From assembly GCF_015354405.1 (NCBI RefSeq), contig NZ_JADKYP010000018.1, forward strand, positions 1-64,000: a stretch of DNA of 64,000 nt, read 5' to 3'. Positions 55,657-61,203 of this stretch are shown here, in pieces. Each line of letters begins with the position of its first letter. Within the stretch, counting starts at the first letter, position 1. The position numbers were made by a program, and so were the translations under genes. The notes below the pieces were generated by a model. The model was not told the DNA's origin and searched no databases. It saw only the letters and a program-made list of their open reading frames with translations. Source of the stretch: Nocardia sp. BSTN01 (GTDB lineage: Bacteria; Actinomycetota; Actinomycetes; Mycobacteriales; Mycobacteriaceae).

Positions 55657-55985
55657 TGCTGTCCCCTCGTGCCGATATCGGTGCTACCGCGGATGTAGCG
55701 CTTGGTTCGGCGATAGGCCAGCAGGTTCTCGTCGAAATCGATCTCGACCTGATAGAGCGCCATGATGTCCGCCGAGGAGGGGATGCGGCGATCCTCGAGC
55801 ACCTCGATCTCCACGAGCCAGCCGTCGTCGGTCGGCTCCACGCTCGTGACGCCCTGGAGGGCGTTCGACGTCAGTTCCCCGAGGCATTCGACCGCCACCC
55901 CGGCGGCCTGCGCCGCGGTCAGGGGCGGTTGTTCGTCCGATGTCTGGGCATCGTCGGGGATGGTGTCGCGGGCCACGGGAGTCAC
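55653..55985 (-). CDS. gvpO: Gas vesicle protein GvpO
   Basis: A 110-residue GvpO with an acidic N-terminus (DTIPDDAQTSDEQPPLTAAQAAGVAVE) and the family domain LTSNALQGVTSVEPTDDGWLVEIEVLEDRRIPSSADIMALYQVEIDFDENLLAYRRTKRYIRG. GvpO is common in actinobacterial and haloarchaeal clusters and influences gvp expression or assembly. It is separated by 19 bp from gvpG and overlaps gvpJ by 4 bp. Confidence 0.93.
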   Translation of the reverse strand: MTPVARDTIPDDAQTSDEQPPLTAAQAAGVAVECLGELTSNALQGVTSVEPTDDGWLVEIEVLEDRRIPSSADIMALYQVEIDFDENLLAYRRTKRYIRGSTDIGTRGQQ

Positions 55986-56004
55986 TTCTTCCGGTCGGTC
56001 GAAC

Positions 56005-56232
56005 CTACTTCGGACCGGTCATCCGATTCAGGATCTCTTGTTGCGCTTGCTCGGCCTCCTCCGCGGATATCTCGCCGGCGGCCGCGGCACGGTCGATGTC
56101 CTCGAGCTCGCGCCGCAACCGCACCGGATCGTGCATTTGCTGTTCGACCTGTTCCTGGATCAATTCACTCAGCCAGATCACGCCACGAACCGGCGCGGCG
56201 GGGAGCAGGAGGATCGATGAGATCAGACCCAT
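56005..56232 (-). CDS. gvpG: Gas vesicle protein GvpG
   Basis: A 75-residue GvpG: an N-terminal hydrophobic segment GLISSILLLPAAPVRGVIWLSELIQEQVEQQ followed by a charged helix ELEDIDRAAAAGEISAEEAEQAQQEILNRM. It is a minor assembly protein associated with GvpF/L. It starts 3 bp after the gvpF stop. Confidence 0.92.
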   Translation of the reverse strand: MGLISSILLLPAAPVRGVIWLSELIQEQVEQQMHDPVRLRRELEDIDRAAAAGEISAEEAEQAQQEILNRMTGPK

Positions 56233-56235
56233 GCC

Positions 56236-57000
56236 TCACCCCTCCGGTGCTCGCTTCGTCACGAAGTCGTAGGCCGCCATCGGTCCGAGCAGACTCAACT
56301 CGACCCGGCCGTCCCATTCCGACATGAGCCGGCGCAGCAACTCCTCCAGTTCGTCCTGCCGGGCCGTTTCGACCAGCGCCGCGAGGTGAACGGCATCCTC
56401 TTCGTGGGTGGGGTCGCGCAGATTGACCATCGCGTCGAGTTTCTCGAGTTCGGAAGCCACTGTGCGGGTGTCCTCGGCTCGCTTGGTCTCGATGGCCTGA
56501 TTGATCATCTCGCCCAGCATGATTCGCTCGTTGCGGGTCGCATCCTCCGACTTCCCACGGATCTCGTCTCGGAGACGGGCGGCGTCGGAATTCTCGTCGA
56601 GCAGTTCGCGCAGGATCGCATCCTCGACGTAACGCCCTCTGATGACGAACTGCACCCGCCCCTCGAGTTCCACCAGTGCCGCGTGGAATTCGTCTTCGTT
56701 CGCCTCGAGCAGTTCATTTTCCACCGCATCGGTGTCGGTCATGACCGCGCCGAACCGCAACGGCAACACGGGGGCCACCGCCGCAGACCCGTCGAGAAGT
56801 TTCTCGTGGGCGGTGAGGTCCTGGGGTGTGCCCAGGGGCCGATCGGAGGCGAGCGGACTGACCAGCGCGGCGATATCGCCGTGCCGCACGACCGTCACTT
56901 CACCCGGCGGATCGCCGACTCCGGTGGCGTGGGGCTGCGGCTCCACGTCGGCGGGCACAATGCCGTAGACGTATACGGCGGTTGCCTCGGCAGCCATCAC
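56236..57000 (-). CDS. gvpF: Gas vesicle protein GvpF (GvpL/GvpF family)
   Basis: A 254-residue Gvp[79 protein letters not shown], and the C-terminal [18 protein letters not shown]. The PVLPLRFG segment and the terminal GPMAAYDF motif are diagnostic of GvpF/L. GvpF binds GvpA on the gas-facing side during growth of the vesicle. The start overlaps the gvpA stop by 4 bp. Confidence 0.95.
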   Translation of the reverse strand: MMAAEATAVYVYGIVPADVEPQPHATGVGDPPGEVTVVRHGDIAALVSPLASDRPLGTPQDLTAHEKLLDGSAAVAPVLPLRFGAVMTDTDAVENELLEANEDEFHAALVELEGRVQFVIRGRYVEDAILRELLDENSDAARLRDEIRGKSEDATRNERIMLGEMINQAIETKRAEDTRTVASELEKLDAMVNLRDPTHEEDAVHLAALVETARQDELEELLRRLMSEWDGRVELSLLGPMAAYDFVTKRAPEG

Positions 57001-57410
57001 CGCTCCTCTCGCTTGGAGGGCCGGTGCACCGTCTGCCGTTTGTCCTGCACATCGCCGAGGAAGTCCGCGACCTTCTTGCCGGCCGCGTCGAGTGCGCCCT
57101 TCGTCTTGTGTTCGGCCGCGCCCTCGGTGACCTCGCCGACGATGTCGGTGATGCCCTTCGGCTCACTGGTCGAGATCTCGAGCCGGTTCACCGCTTCGGC
57201 GAACCGCAGATATGTGTCGACACTGGCGACCACGACGCGCGCGTCGATGGTCACCAATTCGATGCCCACCAGCGACACCCGGGCGAACGCGTCGATCACC
57301 AACCCTTTGTCGAGGATTGTGTCGATTACATCGGCCAGGCTGGACGAGTTCGGCCGGGCCATGGTGCCGGCTCCACCTCCGCCCCCGCCTCCCGCGGGTT
57401 CGATCGTCAT
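56997..57410 (-). CDS. gvpA: Gas vesicle major structural protein GvpA
   Basis: A 137-residue GvpA. The wall-forming core [58 protein letters not shown] is almost canonical. A 65-residue C-terminal extension ([31 protein letters not shown]) resembles the long actinobacterial GvpA. Two starts are plausible: ATG at 57410, overlapping the upstream stop and preceded by GGAGGA, or ATG at 57362 (MARPNSSS), preceded by GGAGGTGGAG lying inside the Gly-rich N-terminal codons. GvpA polymerises into the ribbed vesicle shell. Confidence 0.95.
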   Translation of the reverse strand: MTIEPAGGGGGGGAGTMARPNSSSLADVIDTILDKGLVIDAFARVSLVGIELVTIDARVVVASVDTYLRFAEAVNRLEISTSEPKGITDIVGEVTEGAAEHKTKGALDAAGKKVADFLGDVQDKRQTVHRPSKREER

Positions 57411-58504
57411 CTTCTTGCTCCTCCGCTCACACGTGGCCGGCGAGTGACCGAGCTCTTGCGGGCGGCCGTGCGGCGGCGAGGTGGCTCCGGTTCGTCCTCC
57501 TCGTCCCGATCGCTGCGCTCCCGGTCCTGCTCGTCGTCCTCGTCTTCCTCGTCTTCTTCTGCCTCATCCGGTTCTTCGTCGTCGAACGCTTCCTCGTCGG
57601 CGTTGTCCTCGTCCTGCTCTTCCTCGTCGTGGTCTTCCTCGTCGTGCTCTTCCTCGGCGGCGTGCTCTTCCTCTTCGCGCTGTCGCGCCGTCTCGTCGTC
57701 TTCCACGACCTCGCCGTCGCGGATCTCGCCGTGCCAGCCGACGATGTCGTCGCTGTGCAGGACCGCATCGGTCATGACATGGCGCTGAAAGTGCTTGAGC
57801 TCCAACCGGCATCGGCGACCGGCGGCACGCCACATATTGGCGGTCTTCTCGAACACCCCCTGCGGGTGATACTCGAGCACCACCAGAATCCGCGTGAGGT
57901 TCGGGGTGAGCTCGTAGAAGCCGACGGCGCCGTCGATATAGCCCTTGGCGCCCTTGGAACGCCACACGATCCGCTCGAACGGAATCTGTTCGATGATCGT
58001 GGACTCCCAGGTTCGCCTCGACCAGAACACCTTGCCGGTCCAGCTGAGTTTCTCGTCGGACACCTGCTCGACCTGCTCGAGCTTCTTGGTGAATTTCGGG
58101 AAGTCGGCGAATTGCGTCCACTGGTCGTAGGCCAGATCGATCGGCACGCCGACATCGATCTCCTCGACGATATTGGTCAGCTTGAGCTTCTTCCCTCCGC
58201 CGCCTTTGCCACCACCGCCGGTCAGCGAATTCTTGAGCGATTCGAACTTCTCCCCGGCCGAGTGCTTGAGTTTGCTCATACCTCCGCTCATGACGGCCTG
58301 CAGCGGTGAGCCGCCGCCGGCCAGCTTGTCGACGCCGGTCACCGCCGCGATCAGATTTCCTTCGCCACCCGCATAGTCGTTCAACCGGCCGGCGGTTTTG
58401 GAGACCCGAGCCGACAGCCCTTCCACCGCGCGTTCGGCCAGCGTCCCCGCGAGGTTCTGCACCGACTGCTGGAGCGGGCCGGCCGGCTGAGCCGTTTTCG
58501 CCAT
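57407..58504 (-). CDS. SRPBCC-domain gas-vesicle cluster protein with acidic tail
   Basis: A 365-residue protein in the gas vesicle operon. After a helical N-terminus ([20 protein letters not shown]) and a Gly-rich linker ([15 protein letters not shown]), residues about 110-260 form an SRPBCC (START-like) domain: [59 protein letters not shown]. The last 100 residues are extremely acidic (runs of [17 protein letters not shown]) ending in a short basic patch. It matches the GvpY/GvpZ-type accessory genes of Streptomyces and Rhodococcus clusters. ATG at 58504 follows GAGGAGGT. Confidence 0.85.
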   Translation of the reverse strand: MAKTAQPAGPLQQSVQNLAGTLAERAVEGLSARVSKTAGRLNDYAGGEGNLIAAVTGVDKLAGGGSPLQAVMSGGMSKLKHSAGEKFESLKNSLTGGGGKGGGGKKLKLTNIVEEIDVGVPIDLAYDQWTQFADFPKFTKKLEQVEQVSDEKLSWTGKVFWSRRTWESTIIEQIPFERIVWRSKGAKGYIDGAVGFYELTPNLTRILVVLEYHPQGVFEKTANMWRAAGRRCRLELKHFQRHVMTDAVLHSDDIVGWHGEIRDGEVVEDDETARQREEEEHAAEEEHDEEDHDEEEQDEDNADEEAFDDEEPDEAEEDEEDEDDEQDRERSDRDEEDEPEPPRRRTAARKSSVTRRPRVSGGARR

Positions 58505-58509
58505 CGCGC

Positions 58510-59124
58510 TCACCTCCTCGTGCGGCGCACGGGCGGTTCGTCGGAATCGGAGCCGCTACGGCGTCGGCTGACCGAAACAGGTTTGCGGTCCGCGGATTTG
58601 CGAGACGAGGTCCGAGCGGTCGTCTTCCTCGCGCGCGAGGCTGCGGGTTTGCGTGCCCGTGGGGCGGCCGGCTTGCGCTCTTCTTCCTCCGCGCCGGAAT
58701 CCACGTCCTCGCGATCGTCGTCGGAGGGCGCCGCGTCCCGGACGTTCTCCTGTTCGTCCTCGTCGTCCGACTCCGCGTCCGATGCTCGGTCGCGGTCCTT
58801 GCCCGACAGCAGGGAGTCGCCTGTCAGCAGCGACGAGCCATGCTGCAGCCGGGTGTTGAGCGAGTCGAGCTGGTTGCTCGCGGCGGTCACCGCGGCGGAT
58901 CGGGCCGCGCCCAGCAATTCGTCGCGAACGGTGTCTGTGAGCTGCGTCAGGTCCGCCGACGATTTGAGCAGCGACGTCCCCCGTTCGAGCAACTCACCGG
59001 GAATGTCCGACGACCGTTTGGCCATCATCGCCCCCGCCACCCCCAACGCGAAGCGCATCTTCCGCGTGCGCCCCAGCAAATAACCTATGCCCACCCCTAC
59101 CGCGATACTTGTGCCACCTTTCAT
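58510..59124 (-). CDS. Gas-vesicle cluster leading protein, charged tail
   Basis: A 204-residue protein, first gene of the operon. Residues 5-30 are a glycine-rich hydrophobic helix (GTSIAVGVGIGYLLGRTRKM), then helical segments (SSADLTQLTDTVRDELLGAA, NQLDSLNTRL), then an acidic stretch (SDAESDDEDEQENVRDAAPSDDDREDVDSG) and a Lys/Arg/Pro/Ala-rich tail (KPAAPRARKPAASRARKTT) resembling histone H1-like tails. Related short leader genes occur in actinobacterial clusters as GvpY/GvpZ-type genes. ATG follows GAGGAGAAGG. A role in nucleation or tethering is only inference. Confidence 0.78.
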   Translation of the reverse strand: MKGGTSIAVGVGIGYLLGRTRKMRFALGVAGAMMAKRSSDIPGELLERGTSLLKSSADLTQLTDTVRDELLGAARSAAVTAASNQLDSLNTRLQHGSSLLTGDSLLSGKDRDRASDAESDDEDEQENVRDAAPSDDDREDVDSGAEEEERKPAAPRARKPAASRARKTTARTSSRKSADRKPVSVSRRRSGSDSDEPPVRRTRR

Positions 59125-59296
59125 GGCCTTCTCCTCGTATGCTCGACACGCCTGCACGGCCGCACTGCCGCGGGATGGGTCGAGCGATGAGACCCCGATG
59201 TTTGGAGTAAGCCACATCACAGAATGGCCTTATATCAGCGTATACCCAGCTATCCCCGCTGTCGGCTATTAGCCGGAGGGACTTCCGGCATATGGA

Positions 59297-59632
59297 TCAA
59301 CGCAGTCGCCGGGTGCGCCGGCGCGGGCGCAGCACTCGCACCGCCCGCCGCCAGCCGCGCGGTGTGGCGACGAATCGCACCGGCCCGTCGAATCGGTCCG
59401 TCGGGTCGAACTCGGAGGCAGCGGTGCCGGCCCGGCGGGCGACCTCGTAGCGAGCCAGCCCCTCCCGGAACGCGACCGGGTCACCGCCGACATCGGGGTG
59501 CTGGGTGCGCACGAACCGGCGGTAGGCCGCGCGGTCGGCCGCCGACCATCCGGCGCGCGCCGTCGGCGTCCGCGCCTCCCGGATCGGTTCGGGATCTCTG
59601 CTCGCCATCCCCTCCAGTATCACCACATCCAT
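59297..59632 (-). CDS. Small J-domain-like protein
   Basis: About 111 residues containing WSAADRAAYRRFVRTQHPDV, GGDPVAFREGLARYEVARR, which has the HPD loop and flanking helices of a J domain. The preceding helix is short, and the C-terminus is Arg-rich (RGWRRAVRVLRPRRRTRR). J domains stimulate Hsp70 ATPase, but no DnaK gene lies nearby. Starts at 59632 (ATG without ribosome site) or 59608 (ATG directly abutting GGAGGGG) are both possible. It lies upstream of the gas vesicle operon on the same strand with 170 bp between. Confidence 0.6.
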   Translation of the reverse strand: MDVVILEGMASRDPEPIREARTPTARAGWSAADRAAYRRFVRTQHPDVGGDPVAFREGLARYEVARRAGTAASEFDPTDRFDGPVRFVATPRGWRRAVRVLRPRRRTRRLR

Positions 59633-59683
59633 CGCGCCGAAACCGTGACCGTACGCACTGTCCGAAATGGGTACTCCCCGGCC

Positions 59684-59848
59684 ATGAACGACAGCGCGCA
59701 GATTCGACCGGTACCGATGCGGCGGCGGCCCTGGTTCGCGGATCTGGAAGAAGCCGAACGACGTGGCGCCCACGGCAATGCCGGGCTCGGCTACTTCGAC
59801 TGCGATTGCGAGATCTGCCACCGGCGGTTCCGGCCCGCAGCGGTCTGA
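59684..59848 (+). CDS. Small CxCxxC protein
   Basis: A 54-residue protein: IRPVPMRRRPWFADLEEAERRGAHGNAG, then LGYFDCDCEICHRRFRPAAV with three cysteines and a histidine in the spacing C-x-C-x2-C-H. A zinc or iron site is possible. No family is recognised. Third positions are strongly G/C and the ATG at 59684 is preceded by CCCCGGCC only, so the gene is plausible but not proven. It is divergent from the J-domain-like gene. Confidence 0.5.
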   Translation: MNDSAQIRPVPMRRRPWFADLEEAERRGAHGNAGLGYFDCDCEICHRRFRPAAV

Positions 59849-60140
59849 GACCCTCGGCCGGTCGCGGGTTCGGGTAAGTAGCTCGCGCCGTTGAACTTTC
59901 GCCGTCCGCGGAAAACCGGGATGCGCGCGTGCGGACCGCGCCGATACGAACGGTTCCTGCTCGCGATGTCGAATACGTTGGGCGAGAACAGCTTCTACGA
60001 ATTCGCGACGTTCGCCTGGCCACACCCGTACGCGAGTCGTCTTGCTCGATCCGGAGTGGACGGCACGATCTCTGCGCCTGCTCCAGGCCCGACGCTCGAG
60101 GCGTCGACCGTTCGAGGGCGGACTGGCCGTTCTGAGCGGA
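59849..60140. other. Gap after the CxCxxC gene
   Basis: Nearly 300 bp without a gene I can support. A frame beginning near 59891 (FRRPRKTGMRACGPRRYERF) has no ribosome site and loses bias after a few dozen codons. It may be decayed DNA. Confidence 0.4.
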
Positions 60141-60174
60141 ATCCCGGCCGGGGCACCACCGGCCGGGCCGGGAT
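60141..60174 (-). terminator. Hairpin downstream of the secreted esterase
   Basis: Stem ATCCCGGCC / GGCCGGGAT (9 bp) with a GC-rich 16-nt loop, 10 bp past the minus-strand stop at 60184. Confidence 0.55.
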
Positions 60175-60183
60175 CCGGGCGGT

Positions 60184-61122
60184 TCAGGCGCCGATACCCG
60201 CGGCCAGCACCGGCCAGGAATCGTGAAGATCGGCCTCGAACAGTCCCCAGGTGTGGGAACCCTCGGGCCGGTCCACGTACACCGCCGGAACGCCGAGTTG
60301 TCCGAGCCGACCGGCGAAGGCTCCGGTGCACGCACTCGCGACGGCCTCCACCGGCGGGAACGGCAATCCCCGGTCGATACCGCCCGGGATGCCGGACGCC
60401 GCCGACAGATAGATGGCCTTCCCAGCCAGCGCACCGGCCCGCGCGAACGCGTCGTGCGCGGGCCACGCCGCGGTGCCCGGCAGGCCCCACATATTGCCCG
60501 GATTACCGCCGCCCCGCACGACCTGCGCACTCACCATCGCGATCCCGGCCGGATCGTTCGACCACGGACACCCGCTGTAGGAGGCCACCGCGCCGAAGCG
60601 CTCCGGCGCCTGGATCGCGAGGTCCACCGCCGACGCCGCGCTCATCGACACCCCGGCGATCGCATTGCGGCCGGTGGTACCCAGCTGCGCGTCGACGACA
60701 TCGGGCAGTTCCCGGGTGAGGTAGCTCTGCCAGCGATTGCGTCCCATCAGCGGATCGTCGGCGATCCAGTCGGTGTACATACTGTTGGGCCCGCCGACCG
60801 GCATCACCACATTGACATGCTTGTCGGCGAAGAACGCCCGCACATCGGTGTCGTCCCACCAGGAGATGTTGTCGACACCGCCGCCGATGCCGGTGAGCAG
60901 ATAGAGCGTGGGCGCCGGTCCGCCGCCGGCCGCGCGGATCACCCGATTGGTGATCACCCGGTCCATCGACGGCGAATACACATCCATCTCGACCGCCGCC
61001 GGGCCCAGCGGATGTTCGTCCACCACATGCGCCGCCGGCGCCGCCGCGGCCGAACCCGCCGCGAAAACACCCCCGGCGACGACCGCGCACACCATTACGA
61101 GAACTCGCGTGATTACCGTCAC
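60184..61122 (-). CDS. Secreted esterase / mycolyltransferase-like alpha/beta hydrolase
   Basis: A 312-residue protein of the Antigen 85/esterase D-like family. The N-terminal signal peptide (VLVMVCAVVAGGVFAAGSAAAAPAA) predicts export. The mature part shows VEMDVYSPSMDR, YLLTGIGGGVDNISWW, the nucleophile elbow AIAGVSMSAASAVDLA with the Ser of GxSMS, and the final HTWGLFEADLHDSW with the catalytic His. In mycolic-acid bacteria such enzymes transfer mycolates or hydrolyse esters in the envelope. GTG at 61122 starts the frame, and ATG at 61095 is an alternative. Confidence 0.88.
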   Translation of the reverse strand: MTVITRVLVMVCAVVAGGVFAAGSAAAAPAAHVVDEHPLGPAAVEMDVYSPSMDRVITNRVIRAAGGGPAPTLYLLTGIGGGVDNISWWDDTDVRAFFADKHVNVVMPVGGPNSMYTDWIADDPLMGRNRWQSYLTRELPDVVDAQLGTTGRNAIAGVSMSAASAVDLAIQAPERFGAVASYSGCPWSNDPAGIAMVSAQVVRGGGNPGNMWGLPGTAAWPAHDAFARAGALAGKAIYLSAASGIPGGIDRGLPFPPVEAVASACTGAFAGRLGQLGVPAVYVDRPEGSHTWGLFEADLHDSWPVLAAGIGA

Positions 61123-61164
61123 GACAAGGGACTACCCCATCATGATCATCACAATGCGGACGAA

Positions 61165-61196
61165 CCCGTGACCGGCCGTGGACGGCCGGTCACGGG
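61165..61196 (-). terminator. Strong hairpin downstream of the carboxylase gene
   Basis: Perfect 14-bp stem CCCGTGACCGGCCG / CGGCCGGTCACGGG with a 4-nt loop, 7 bp past the stop at 61204. Confidence 0.8.
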
Positions 61197-61203
61197 CATG
61201 GAC

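Noticed and set aside
57500-57720. CTC/TCG-rich repeat tract as a mobile repeat
   Set aside because: It is the reverse complement of GAG/GAC codons for the acidic tail of the SRPBCC protein, so coding explains it.
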